Part shown: positions 8,863 to 18,978 of the stretch, piece after piece | How positions within the stretch are numbered: position 1 is the first letter of the stretch | Layout of the letters: each line of letters starts with the position of its first letter | Assembly (NCBI GenBank): GCA_033557465.1 | Contig: JAWIIG010000025.1 | Coordinates: forward strand, 8,291,001-8,355,000 | Origin: Ichthyophis bannanicus | Taxonomy: Eukaryota; Chordata; Amphibia; Gymnophiona; Ichthyophiidae | Direction of reading: 5' to 3' | DNA length: 64,000 bases | Made by a program: the position numbers and the translations under genes | Notes under the pieces: generated by a model | The model's database searches: none | Told to the model about the DNA's origin: nothing | Seen by the model: only the letters and a program-made list of their open reading frames with translations

Positions 8863-10773
8863 CTCACTAAGCATAGCCTCTCCCCCCCCGCTGGTTCCTC
8901 CCAGCACCGGAGGCCGGCTGGTTCACTTAGCCCACAGGTGGTCCAGCATCACCTCAGATGCCTGGGTGCTTCAAGTCGTGCGAGAAGGCTATCTTATCCA
9001 TTTCCACCAGGTCCCTCCCTCCTTTTTTCCGGGAGAACCTCCACGACCCCCTCTGCACAGGGAATTACTCCTTCAGGAGTTAGCAGGTCTTCTACAGGAA
9101 CAGGCGGTGGAACCGGTGCCCCACCACCTGGAAGGTCAAGGTTTTTACTCCAGGTATTTTCTGATACCAAAGAGAACAGGAGGCCTCAGACCCATCCTGG
9201 ACCTGCGCAACCTCAACAAGTTCCTCGTGCGAGAGAAGTTCAAGATGCTTACCCTTGGAATCCTTCTGCCCTACCTCCAGCAGGGAGATTGGATATGCTC
9301 CTTGGATCTAAAGGATGCCTACACGCACATCCTCATCCACCCAAGCCACCGACAATACCTAAGGTTTGTGGTGGCAGGAAATCATTACCAGTACAGAGTA
9401 CTGCCCTTTGGCCTGTCCTCCGCACCGCGAGTCTTCACAAAATGTCTCGCGGTGGTGGCGGCCCATCTCTGGCTTCACGGCCTCTTGTCTTTCCGTACCT
9501 CGACGACTGGCTCATCAGAGCAGCGTCCGCTCTGGAGGTCACCGACGCCACGCGCCGCACGGTGACTCTTCTGCAGCACTTGGGCTTTGTTATAAACTTC
9601 GCAAAGTCCACTTTGCTCCCCTCACAGGATCTCGAGTTCATCGGCGCAAGGCTGCACACTCCTCAGGCACGAGCATACCTACCGCTCGACAGGGCTCAAC
9701 GGCTCATGGACCTAGCCGACCGTTTTCGCAGCCAGCCCCTGGTCTCCGCCAGGCGCTTCCTGAGACTACTCGGCCATATGGCTTGCACTGTCCATGTGAC
9801 CCCCAATGCCCGCCTGAATATGCGGCCTGCTCAATGGTGTCTCCGCCAGCAGTGGCGACAAGCCACAGGCGGCCTAGCAGACCTAGTGCGCGTCTCCGAG
9901 CCGCTGATCTCGTCTCTCCGGTGGTGGCTTCAGCAGCCGAACCTGATATTCGGAATGCCTTTCCAGTCACCTCAGCCGGCCCGGGTGCTGACGACAGATG
10001 CATCCCTCCTGGGCTGGGGTGCGCATTGCCAAGGGGCACGTACTCAAGGCCTCTGGACCACATGGGAGTCTGCTCAGCAGATCAACTTCCTGGAGCTCAG
10101 GGCGATCCGCCTAGCTCTCAAGGTTTTCTCCCACCTGACTTCTCATCGGTCCGTCCTTGTCCAGACGGACAATCAAGTTGCCATGTTCTACGTGAACAAG
10201 CAAGGAGGCACGGACTCCTTCCTCCTCTGCCGGGAGGCACAGAAGCTCTGCTCTTGGGCCGTCAGTCACGGCATTCTCCTCAAGGCAGTTTATCTCCCAG
10301 GCCAAGAGAATTGCCTGGCGGACAAACTCAGCAGGATCCTTCAGCCGCACGAGTGGCGTCTGGATCCCTTGGTAGTTCAGAAGCTCTTTCTAAAGTGGGG
10401 CCTCCCCAAGGTGGATCTCTTTGCCAGTCCTCACAACCGGCAACTTCCTCGCTTCTGCTCTCGTCAGCCCCACCCCCTTCGGGTTGCGGCAGACGCTTTT
10501 CTACTCTCATGGTCGGGAAGCCTTCTGTATGCTTTCCCTCCCATCCCGCTAGTCTCTCGGACTCTTTTCAAGGTTCTCCGGGACAAAGCCTTCATGATCC
10601 TGGTGGCCCCTCGCTGGCCCAGACAGCCGTGGTTTCCGCTCCTGCTGCAATTAGCGGTGGAGGATCCATTCCCTCTGGGGTTTCAACCGGATCTCCTCAC
10701 TCAGGATCAGGGGTCTCTGCTACACCCCAACCTCAGGTCTCTCAACCTAATGGCCTGGCTGCTGAGAGGGTAG
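8861..10773 (+). pseudogene. DIRS-B pol (RT, RNase H, methylase-like), one frameshift
   Basis: Reverse transcriptase that copies element RNA. It starts in +1 over the gag stop (FDSLSIASPPP) with no in-frame ATG. RT blocks include YFLIPKRTGGLRPILDLR, LDLKDAYTH, VLPFGLSSAPR and YLDD at 9496-9507. RNase H shows TTDASLLGWGAH, ELRAIRLALK and QTDNQVAMFYVNKQGG. The Dam-methylase-like segment has DLFASPHNRQLPRFCSR and AFPPIPLV. A single base loss near 9485, just before YLDD, moves the rest to another frame. Otherwise it is open to TAG 10771-10773. Confidence 0.88.
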
Positions 10774-11810
10774 TCCTTGCTCCCCTTCTCCTGCCGGCAG
10801 AGGTGGAGGAGGTCGTCTTGGCTTCGCGACGACCTTCTACCCGCAAATGCTACGCCCTTAAATGGCGTCGCTTTTCCGTTTGGTGTACCCAACAGTCTCA
10901 GGATCCCTTCTCCTGCCCGGTGTTGGTGATCTTGCAGTACTTGCTGCACCTCTCTAATCTGGGACTTAAGTCCAACTCCGTCAAAGTTCACCTCAGTGCT
11001 CTTTCGGCACATCATGTGCCGGTGGACGGCAGACCTCTCTCCAGCGACCCTCTCGTAGCGAGGTTTCTCCGAGGTCTCCTTCTACTTAAACCACCTCTGC
11101 GCCCGCCAGCGCCTGACTGGGACCTGAATGTGGTTTTGCAGCGGATCACCTGTCCGCCTTTTGAACCTATGGCTACCTGTTCTCTCCGTTTTCTGTCTTG
11201 GAAAACACTGTTCTTGATAGCCCTCACTTCCGCTAGACGCGTAAGTGAATTGCAGGCCCTCGTGTCTGATCCCCCTTACACTCGGTTCTACAAAAATAGG
11301 GTAGTCCTACGGACTCACCCTAAATTTCTTCGAAAAGTGGTCTCCCCTTTTCACATCAATCAGGAGGTGGTACTTCCGACCTTCTTTCCCAGACCACACT
11401 CCAGCCGAGCTGAAACGGTCCTCCATACCCTGGACTGTAGAAGGGCTTTGAACTTCTACCTTGACCGTACGCGGGAGCACCGTAAAGCTGCTCAGCTTTT
11501 TGTGTCTTTTGACCCCAATAAATTGGGGCTCCCGGTCTCCAAGCGTACACTGTCCATCTGGGTTGCGGACTGTATCACTTGGGCTTATGGGGCAGCCGGA
11601 CTCTCCTTGGAAGGTCGAGTCACGGCTCATTGCGTTCGGGCAAAGGCCACGTCAGTGGCTTACCTCTGCTCTGTTCCGCTGGCAGACATCTGCCGGGCCG
11701 CTACTTGGTCTTCGAGCCAGACTTTTGCGGTCCATTACTGTCTCGAGAGGGAGTCCCGCAGGGACAGTGCTTTCGGACAGGCAGTCCTCCGTAATCTCTT
11801 TGAGGTCTGA
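10755..11810 (+). CDS. DIRS-B tyrosine recombinase, intact
   Basis: Integrates the circular DIRS DNA by YR chemistry. About 352 aa counted from CTG 10755, the likely start region; the frame is open further upstream inside pol, so the true start is uncertain. The N-terminal core-binding part has VVLASRRPSTRKCYALKW. Catalytic residues by position are Arg162 (SARRVSEL), His292-x-x-Arg295 (TAHCVR) and Tyr328 (VHYCLE). It overlaps the 3' end of pol in the -1 frame. No stop or missing catalytic residue, so the product could be functional. Confidence 0.9.
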   Translation: MAAERVVLAPLLLPAEVEEVVLASRRPSTRKCYALKWRRFSVWCTQQSQDPFSCPVLVILQYLLHLSNLGLKSNSVKVHLSALSAHHVPVDGRPLSSDPLVARFLRGLLLLKPPLRPPAPDWDLNVVLQRITCPPFEPMATCSLRFLSWKTLFLIALTSARRVSELQALVSDPPYTRFYKNRVVLRTHPKFLRKVVSPFHINQEVVLPTFFPRPHSSRAETVLHTLDCRRALNFYLDRTREHRKAAQLFVSFDPNKLGLPVSKRTLSIWVADCITWAYGAAGLSLEGRVTAHCVRAKATSVAYLCSVPLADICRAATWSSSQTFAVHYCLERESRRDSAFGQAVLRNLFEV

Positions 11811-11940
11811 GCAACTCCTACCCTCCATCCCGGATGTGGGCTACCGGTGGGTGATAATTCAGCGAAGATTCTTTCCTTCTGTGCTGCTGAGCTAGAGGGA
11901 GCTCATTTTTGTGCTTAGGGTCTCCGGTAGCCTTGAGCTT

Positions 11941-12045
11941 GGGAGTCCCATAAGTGAGGACTGACTTCCTGCTTGGTCCTGGAGAAAGCGTAGTTACTCA
12001 CCTGTAACAGGTGTTCTCCAGGAGCAGCAGGAATCAGTCCTCACA
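11941..12045 (+). repeat. Internal complementary region of B1
   Basis: Complement of the joined ends: CATAAGTGAGGACTGACTTC...TTGGTCCTGGAGAA (left end) then AGCGTAGTTACTCACCTGTAACAGG...CTCCAGGAGCAGCAGG (right end). It keeps the base differences specific to B1 (CATAAG for CATATG). Confidence 0.88.
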
Positions 12046-12130
12046 ACCCTCCCTCCTCCCCTTGGAGTTGCAATCGTCTGCTTTAGTTTTTTTGCAAATT
12101 TTTATGCTGTCTTTTTTAGCTATGTCATCT

Positions 12131-12317
12131 GACTGGCTAAGATGGCACCCTTGGGCGGGAAGAGGACCGCGCATGCGCGCTGCAATTCCCAAAGGCTTTC
12201 TTTGAAAGCTGGGGAAAATTGCTCCGCGAGGGCTCCGTCGGCGCCGACGTCACCCATAAGTGAGGACTGATTCCTGCTGCTCCTGGAGAACACCTGTTAC
12301 AGGTGAGTAACTACACT
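12131..12317 (+). repeat. Right ITR and right terminus of B1
   Basis: Inverted copy of 6537-6699, including AAGATGGCACCC, GCGCATGCGCGC and the CGTCGGCGCCGACG palindrome, then the right tail CACCTGTTACAGGTGAGTAACTACACT. Confidence 0.87.
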
Positions 12318-12554
12318 TTATCTATCTTTCCTTTCCTCTCTCTCTCTTTGTCTCAGCTTTAAAACTTAACTGAGGAGAGGCAGTTGGGAAAGGCGGGAAG
12401 GCAGCACGCAGGCGTGCTGGGATGCTTCCAAAAGCTCTTGATTGGACGCTGGGAAGTGTTCCCGCGCAGACTCCGTTGGTACCGACGTACCCATATGTGA
12501 AGACTTATTCCTGCTGTTCGCAGAGATCACCTGTTACATGTAAGTAACTGTGCT
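12318..12554 (+). mobile_element. DIRS element A0, right end (resumes after nested A1+B1)
   Basis: Begins in the pyrimidine-rich spacer (TTATCTATCTTTCC) that normally lies between an A-family ICR and its right ITR. The right ITR follows (GGCGGGAAGGCAGC...CGTTGGTACCGACG) and the tail CACCTGTTACATGTAAGTAACTGTGCT. It completes the 1-301 piece. Confidence 0.8.
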
Positions 12555-12827
12555 TTCTCCGGGGACAGTAGGAATTGGTCCTCAAAACCCTCCCTTCTCC
12601 CCGTGGAGTTACTTTTATGTCATTTTTTGCCTTTGAACTGTGTGATCCTACTGTGGCAAGATGGCACCCCTGAGCAGGAAGAGGACCAAGCATGCTTGGC
12701 GCATCTCCCAAAAGCTTTCTTTGAAAGCTGGGGAGAAGCTAATGCGTGGGCTCCATCAGTGCTCACCCATATGTGAGGACTGATTCCTGCTGTCCCTGGA
12801 TAACATCTGTTACAGGTGAGTAACTGT
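12555..12827 (+). mobile_element. DIRS element Bx, right end only
   Basis: Starts at TTCTCCGGGGACAG, the middle of a B/D-family ICR, and continues through AAGATGGCACCCCTGAGCAGG to the right ITR and tail ACAGGTGAGTAACTGT. Its left part is not in the window, so A0 appears inserted in its ICR. The ITR has diverged (about 20% by eye), making it the oldest layer of this nest. Confidence 0.7.
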
Positions 12828-13377
12828 TTTTTTTTTCACTCATTAGGAGTTTTCTTCAAGAAAACGCTTTATCTTGGTAATTTGTTTTGTCTGAAACTTC
12901 AAGTTGCAGTACTCAGGCCATGATGCATAGGGGGGACATTGTGCTAACACACAAAGGCAGCTGAGACCTTGGAGCTATATGTCAGACACAGGTATCTGCA
13001 TGACAGAGGTATAGGCTATAAAAAGCACTTTGACAGAAGATCAGGCAGACTTATAATGCAGAAACTGTTAGAAGGCATTATGATGGCAAGATCGGTAGAC
13101 AGCAGCCAAAAACCATGGTTCGTAGGATGAACCATATGGAAGTGGCTGGTATGGAATGGGAAAGGCAGAATCTCCTCTATGCCAGAGACTGAAAAACATG
13201 CATGCTTGTCCTGGTGTGGTGAGGGAGGTAGCAAAAGGCTTGGGCACTCAAAGGACACTTGCCCTTGCCAGTGAGGCATCATAGGGGCAACCACCATTGT
13301 GATTGTATACCCTTTGGGTGTATAGCCTTTCCAGTTAGTTTACAATAATGCAGTATGTTTGATTTAAAATATTAGTT
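12828..13377. other. Unrecognised spacer
   Basis: A T-run, then about 540 bp with no coding potential, tandem repeat or terminal repeat that I recognise. It is probably the original genomic flank between Bx and C1. Confidence 0.5.
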
Positions 13378-13506
13378 TCCTTATCGCTTCTCCGGGCCAG
13401 TCCAGGGACAGGTAGGGTTGTCAATCCTCTATAGCAGCTGAGGACTGAAGACTTCAAGCTTTCTTGAGAGGTGAAGCCACTCCCCCTGAGGGTATCCCAG
13501 CAGTCT
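13378..13506 (+). repeat. Left ITR of C1
   Basis: Inverted match to 18817-18978, spanning AGGGTTGTCAATCCTCTATA, AAGCTTTCTTGAGAGG and CCACTCCCCCTGAGGG. The outermost ~20 bp differ between the two ends, as expected for DIRS. Confidence 0.87.
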
Positions 13507-14036
13507 TTCAGTCCTCAGCAGCTAAAGAGGATCGAATCTCTAGTTCTCCCTCACCTACAATCCTTCTGCTTATATTTCTTTGTTTTTTTTTTTCAACAAA
13601 ATATATTGGCTCTAGCTGGGCTGATTTTCTTCTTGAGTCCTTGTGTCAGTTTTTTGGGACGCTACTGCTTTAAAGAAATATGAGACGTCGAGTGAGTCAT
13701 GCTCTTGCGGTGTGAGGCAGAGCCTGCCTAATTCACCCTCTCCGTCTCGGTCGGCAGAGTGATTCTGGGAGCCCCAGTTATACCTCTGCCGCAAACGCTG
13801 CCACTGTTGCCTGCTTCCCGCTAGCAGCGGGACTGCATGGTGTACTCAGGGGTTGCTCTCTTCTCTTTGGTGAGTCTTTACTGATTTCATTTTCTTTAGT
13901 TTATTTTATTTTTTCGGTCTCGATACGGTTCTGCACGTCATTCTGCCATCGGACTATTTTGGCTGTGCCGTTCATTATTCAGCGCCGTCAGTTTTGTTCA
14001 GGCTCGGGTTCTTTCTTTTTCCATACTTTTTTCAGA

Positions 14037-15491
14037 ATGGCAGACAAGCCGGTAAATAAAATAGAAGAGCCATCTTTGCCCGCCGAAAAGGCGGGAAAAG
14101 CGGCCATTTTGTCGGCGCCGGTCGGGTCTCCTGCAGAGCAGCCCCGGCCACACAAAAGAAAGACTAAGTCTTCTAAGGAAGCCGTTCCTACAGATAAGCC
14201 TGCACGTTCCAATTTAGAGGCTCAGGAAGACATGACTTCCTTTTTTTCGCCCGAATTTATCTTGGCGATGCACAGGGCTTTTTTACTTAAGTCTACACAG
14301 CCTGATCAGTCTGCAGCGCTTCCCACTCCTGTGGCACTACCACCTAGTTTGCAGGGCACAGAGGATCCTGGAGAGGGATCTTCTAAGACTAAGGACTTTC
14401 TTAGAGATCCGTTGGATCCTTTTATTTCCCAAGATTCTCTTCTACTCGGTCAGGAGACAGAGGGTCTAGCAGAGACAAGCTTAGATCAGGATCCAGAGGA
14501 ATTGGAGGAAGGGGAAATTGCCCCTGGAGAGGATCCTAATGTTTTCAGGGTCTTCCGTAAAGAGGAGCTGGCAGCTCTTATTTCACAATCTCTGGCGGCT
14601 CTGCACCTGCTTCTTCCTTCTTCCTCTCAGGAACCTTTGGAAGATCCTTTGTTGCAGGGGTTTAAGACCCAGCAACGTTGTTTTCCCATGCATCGGGTGA
14701 TTAGACAAATGATTGATTCTGAATGGGAGTGTCCCGAAGCTACTCTGCGAGGAGGCCGCGCCTTAGCTCGCCTGTACCCCCTGCCGCTGGAGGAAAGGGA
14801 TTTATTACGCATGCCAAAGGTGGATGCCTTGGTCTCTGCGTTGACTAAGAAGACTACCATCCCTGTAGAAGGAGCAGCAGCGCTTAAGGACCTCCAGGAT
14901 AGAAAATTGGAAATTCTGCTCAAGCAGGCTTTTGATTCTAGCGCTTTGGCGCTGCAAGTGGCAGTTTGTGGAGCTTATGTTTCTCGTGCGTCCATTAGAT
15001 GGTTGCAGGGGGATGCGGCAGGGGAGTCCGCTTCTGAAGTTCCAGACAATGCACAGTTAGAATCGGCCGCTGCTTATACGGCGGATGCCTTTTATGATTT
15101 GCTGCGAATTGCAGCCAAAACCATGGCCTCTATGGTAGCTGCCAGGCATTTCCTCTGGTTGCGTAACTGGTCGGCAGATGTTTCCTCGAAGGTCCGCCTT
15201 AGTAAACTGCCCTTTAAGGGAAAGTTGCTTTTTGGGGAAGCCTTGGAAAAAATTGTGAAAGCTTTAGGCGACTCAAAAGGCGGTCGGTTGCCTGAGGATA
15301 GGCCTAAGCCGCTGAGAGGTACTGGAACTCTTCGAGGCTCCACGCGGGACTCCCGTAGATTTCGTGGAGCGCGCTTTGCGCCCTATTCTAGGGGACGGTC
15401 CGGTTTTCGTGGTCAGTCCTTTCGGGGAGCCAGAGGTTTTGGCAGGTCTTATGGCACGGCCTCTCAACCTTCAGTTATAAAGCCGCAATGA
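14037..15491 (+). CDS. C1 gag-like protein, 484 aa, intact
   Basis: The ATG at 14037 starts MADKPVNKIEEPS; upstream NTG codons in the same frame are less likely. It has a Lys/Pro-rich N-terminus, an acidic middle (ELEEGEIAPGEDPN), a central probably helical region, and an RG-rich tail (residues about 440-480: RGARF, RGRSGFRGQSFRGARGFG). The RG repeats suggest RNA binding. It lacks the CxxC...CLGPDH motif of the A/B gags. It sits directly before pol, which is in the +1 frame, but the YTT-TGA-C junction motif is absent (CCG CAA TGA A). Confidence 0.82.
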   Translation: MADKPVNKIEEPSLPAEKAGKAAILSAPVGSPAEQPRPHKRKTKSSKEAVPTDKPARSNLEAQEDMTSFFSPEFILAMHRAFLLKSTQPDQSAALPTPVALPPSLQGTEDPGEGSSKTKDFLRDPLDPFISQDSLLLGQETEGLAETSLDQDPEELEEGEIAPGEDPNVFRVFRKEELAALISQSLAALHLLLPSSSQEPLEDPLLQGFKTQQRCFPMHRVIRQMIDSEWECPEATLRGGRALARLYPLPLEERDLLRMPKVDALVSALTKKTTIPVEGAAALKDLQDRKLEILLKQAFDSSALALQVAVCGAYVSRASIRWLQGDAAGESASEVPDNAQLESAAAYTADAFYDLLRIAAKTMASMVAARHFLWLRNWSADVSSKVRLSKLPFKGKLLFGEALEKIVKALGDSKGGRLPEDRPKPLRGTGTLRGSTRDSRRFRGARFAPYSRGRSGFRGQSFRGARGFGRSYGTASQPSVIKPQ

Positions 15492-17392
15492 AGGTCGGCT
15501 GGTCCAGCCGTTAGTTCCTGTAGGAGGGCGCCTGCAGAATTTTCTAGCAGCTTGGACCGTAATCACGTCAGACAAATGGGTTTTGGAAATAATTCAGAAG
15601 GGCTATGCTCTAGACTTCGCCTGCCCTTTAACACCCGCCTTTGTCATGTCTCCTTGTGCCCCCGGTCTGAAGATGCAGGCCATTTCAGACACGCTCTTCC
15701 GTCTCTTACAGCTGCGAGCGATCGTTCCCATGCCGCTAGACCAATACAGCTGCGGTCTATACTCGATCTATTTTGTGGTTCCCAAAAAGGAGGGTTCTTT
15801 TCGTCCCGTGCTAGATCTCAAAGGTGTAAACCGTACTTTGCGGGTGCCGCACTTTCGCATGGAAACCTTGCGCACAGTTATTCGGGCGGTGCAGCCGGGA
15901 GAGTTTCTCTCGTCCATAGATCTCACAGAGGCTTATCTTCATATTCCCATCAGGCAATCTCATCAGCGATATTTACGTTTTGCCCTTCCGATGGGGCATT
16001 TCCAGTTTCGCGCCTTGCCGTTCGGTCTCGCGACGGCTCCACGAACGTTCACAAAGCTGATGGTGGTTGTGGCAGCGGCGCTTCGAAAGGAGGGTATCCG
16101 GGTTCATCCGTATCTCGACGATTGGTTGATCCGGGCCGATTCTCGGTTGGCTTCCGTGACGGCGACAGCTCGCGTAGTTCAGCTTCTCGAACAGCTCGGT
16201 TGGGTGATCAATCACTCCAAAAGTCATTTGGTACCGGTGCAACAGCTGACTTATCTCGGAGCCTTTTTCGACACAGCGCGAGGGGCGGTCTTTTTGCCCG
16301 AACTGCGGGTGGAGAAACTTTTGCAACAAGTACAAGCCTTTCTCAATCTACCAGCTCCGTCGGCGTGGACGTATTTGCAGCTCTTGGGGTCCATGGCGGC
16401 GGCACTGGATCTAGTCCCGTGGGCCAAAGCACACATGCGACCCTTGCAGCAGGCCCTACTTTCCCGATGGTCGCCACAGCTTCACCCACTCTCGCAGTGC
16501 CTCTCCTGTCCGGAACATGTGCGGCACAGTCTGGAGTGGTGGTTAGTTCCGGAACATCTTACGGCGGGGATTCCCTTGCAGGAGCCCTCGTGGGTGTTGG
16601 TTACCACAGATGCCAGTCTCTCGGGCTGGGGAGCTCATTGTCAGGCGCACATCGCTCAGGGTTCTTGGTCCCCCGAGGAGAGTTCGTAGTCGATCAACCG
16701 ACTGGAACTGCGCGCAGCTCGTCTCGCCCTACTGCACTTCGCGGACTTGCTCAAGGGAACTGCGGTCAAGATATTCTCCGACAATGCAGTGACAGTCGCT
16801 TATATCAATCGTCAAGGCGGCACCAAGTCTCTCGCCCTCCTGTCCGAATGTCAGGAATTGATGGTTTTGGGCAGAATCCAATCTCCTAGCGATATCAGCA
16901 GCACATGTCGCTGGCAAGGAGAATGTGCAAGCCGATTATCTCAGCCGCAATGTCCTCGATCCCGGGGAATGGGAACTGAACGCGGCAGTTTATCACGAGC
17001 TGACTTTGCGTTGGGGGCAGCCGGTAATGGATCTGATGGCGACGTACACCAATGCCAAGGCCAGCCGGTTCTTCAGCAGACGCAGAGAACACATGTCAGA
17101 GGGGCTCGATGCTCTCGTTCAACCGTGGCCACTAGACTCTCTCTTGTACGTTTTTCCTCCTTCGCCGATGTTGAGTCGAGTCATCCAGCGGATTGCGCAC
17201 CACCGCGGGATGGTGATTCTCATTGCGCCGGATTGGCCTCGTCGTCCCTGGTATGCCGATCTAGTTCGGCTTCTCATAGCTCCACCTTGGCCTCTTCCGA
17301 TTCGCATCAGTCTGTTGCATCAGGGACCAATTCTCATGCCCAGGGTGGATCGCTTCTTACTTACAGCTTGGCTCTTGAGAGGGCTCGCTTAA
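15481..17392 (+). pseudogene. C1 pol (RT, RNase H, methylase-like), broken
   Basis: The frame opens after TAA 15478-15480 and overlaps the gag stop. RT shows YFVVPKKEGSFRPVLDLKG, IDLTEAYLH, ALPFGLATAPRTF and YLDDWLIRAD. RNase H shows TTDASLSGWGAH, NRLELRAARLALL and FSDNAVTVAYINRQGG. The methylase-like part shows DLMATYTNAKASRFFSR, VFPPSPML and LIAPDWPRRPWY. TAG 16687-16689 interrupts RNase H and a frameshift near 16875 follows. The motifs are otherwise well kept. Confidence 0.86.
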
Positions 17393-18427
17393 AGCGCAAA
17401 GGCTATGCAGATTCCGTTGTAGACACCTCACTCTAAAAGGCCGACGACCTCTCTAGCATATGTGCGGGTATGGCGTCTTTTTGAATCGTGGTGTGGACAG
17501 CGCAATGTTCCTCCTATGTCGTCTACCTTGCCTCAGCTCCTCCTTTTTCTTCAGCATGGCTTAGACAAAGGCTTGGCTCTCAGTACCCTTAAGGTTCATA
17601 TTGCCGCGCTTGCCTGTTTTCGGGGCTCAGTGCAGCATCGCCGTCTTTTGGCGCTTCCAGATGTGCAACGTTTTTTACGGGCAGCAAAGATCCTCCGTCC
17701 TCCAGTGCGCCCCATCGTTCCTCCATGGGATTTGAACCTAGTTTTGGAAGCTTTTTCACAGTCGTCCTTAGCTTCACTCAGCTCTCGTGATATCCGCGAG
17801 TGTTCCTGGAAAACGGCTTTTTTAGTCGCTTTGTGTTCAGCTCGCCGGATTTCCGACTTACAGGCTTTGTCTTGCCGGGAGCCTTATCTTCAATTTCTTC
17901 CGGAACGGGTGTTGCTATGAACAGTACCTTCCTATTTACCTAAAGTACTGTCTGTTTTTCATGTTAATCAAGTGGTAGCCTTGCCAGTGTTTTCTGATTC
18001 TTCCGGCTCTCCCATGGACCGTGCGCTCAAACGGTTAGATCTTGGCCGGGTCTTACGAACGTACCTGCGGGTTTCGAAACCCTTTCGGAAAACAGACAGA
18101 CTCTTTGTCCAGTATGCAGGGGCTCGTAAAGGTCAACCAGTGTCAAAGTCCTCCATAGCTCGTTGGGTTCGCTGTGCTATTGTGGCAGCTTACACTGCCA
18201 GAGGAATTTCGCCGCCGGTTGGTTTAAGGGCTCATTCTACTCGAGCTCTAGCCACTTCCTGGGCGGAGTTTGCCTTTGTGCCGCCGATAGATATCTGCAG
18301 AGCTGCAACGTGGTCTTCGTTGCATACTTTTACCAAACATTACCGATTGGATGTTCAAGCCCGGGACGATGCGAAATTGGGGGCCTCGGCTCTTATCGCA
18401 GGGCTCGCGGGTCCCTCCCATATTTAG
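17368..18427 (+). pseudogene. C1 tyrosine recombinase, one frameshift and one stop
   Basis: Overlaps the pol end in the -1 frame (ERARLKRKGYADSVVDTSL), shifts frame near 17437, then runs YVRVWRLFESWCGQRN onward. TGA 17918-17920 may be a decayed CGA. Catalytic signatures remain: CSARRISDLQ (Arg I), RAHSTRALA (HxxR) and ATWSSLHTFTKHYRL (Tyr). Confidence 0.86.
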
Positions 18428-18443
18428 GTACTGCTTTGGTACT

Positions 18444-18548
18444 GCCCTACCTGTCCCTGAACTGGCCCGGAGAAGCGATAAGGAATATGAAATTAGGTCT
18501 TACCTGCTAATTATCTTTCCTTGAGCTTTCTCCGGGCCAGTCCAGGGT
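18444..18548 (+). repeat. Internal complementary region of C1
   Basis: TACCTGTCCCTGAACTGGCC...GCGATAAGGA is the complement of the left end. ATATGAAATTAGGTCTTACC...CTTTCTCCGGGCCAG is the complement of the right end. Confidence 0.9.
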
Positions 18549-18816
18549 CCCACCTCTTTCGGTTTGGAGGCCCTTTTTTGTATCCAACAGAATTTCACCA
18601 TATTAAGGCATTCGTCCATGAGAGAGGAAATAATTGGGGCTTTCAGATTTCATTCAGTGCAGACTAATGTTAGGTTATGCTTTTTTAAAAAAAAATAATC
18701 TCTATAGGAGCCCGTTTGACGGCTTCCGCATTTTTCAAGGACTATGGAACATTATCAGTTTTTAAAGGGTTAATCTGGTATTTTCAGTTATTTCTTTTAG
18801 TTGCTTTGTCATAAGA

Positions 18817-18978
18817 AGACTGCTGGGTTACCCTCAGGGGGAGTGGCTTCACCTCTCAAGAAAGCTTGAAGTCTTCAGTCCTCAGCTGCTATAGAGGATT
18901 GACAACCCTACCTGTCCCTGGACTGGCCCGGAGAAAGCTCAAGGAAAGATAATTAGCAGGTAAGACCTAATTTCATAT
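18817..18978 (+). repeat. Right ITR of C1
   Basis: Inverted copy of 13378-13506 plus a right-specific tail AGCTCAAGGAAAGATAATTA...TTTCATAT. Confidence 0.88.

Larger units (their letters stand above)
6537..12317 (+). mobile_element. DIRS element B1 (family B), best preserved copy
   Basis: Complete 5.8 kb DIRS with left ITR, intact gag, pol with one frameshift, intact YR, ICR and right ITR ending GTGAGTAACTACACT. It inserted directly at the right end of A1. After it the spacer of A0 resumes. The coding regions have a single lesion, so it is among the youngest elements in the window. Confidence 0.92.
13378..18978 (+). mobile_element. DIRS-like element C1 (distinct lineage), near complete
   Basis: A 5.6 kb YR retrotransposon with ITRs unrelated to the A/B families (CTTCTCCGGGCCAGTCC), a gag without the Cys motif, pol and YR. 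Its ICR (18444-18548) is the complement of the right end (...AATTTCATAT) joined to the left end (TCCTTATCGC). This defines the boundaries to the base: 13378 and 18978. Flanks read ATTAGT and TTCTTTTT. Lesions are one stop and one frameshift in pol, and one stop and one frameshift in YR. Confidence 0.9.

Noticed and set aside
9366..10750. Long open frame upstream of the B1 recombinase as part of a giant YR protein
   Set aside because: The N-terminal part is the off-frame shadow of pol (Ser/Pro/Arg-rich, no domain). Only the part from about 10755 matches YR.
18430..18550. C1 repeats as a DNA transposon with terminal inverted repeats
   Set aside because: The enclosed genes are gag, RT/RNase H and YR, and the third copy of the repeat is an ICR; no transposase is present.
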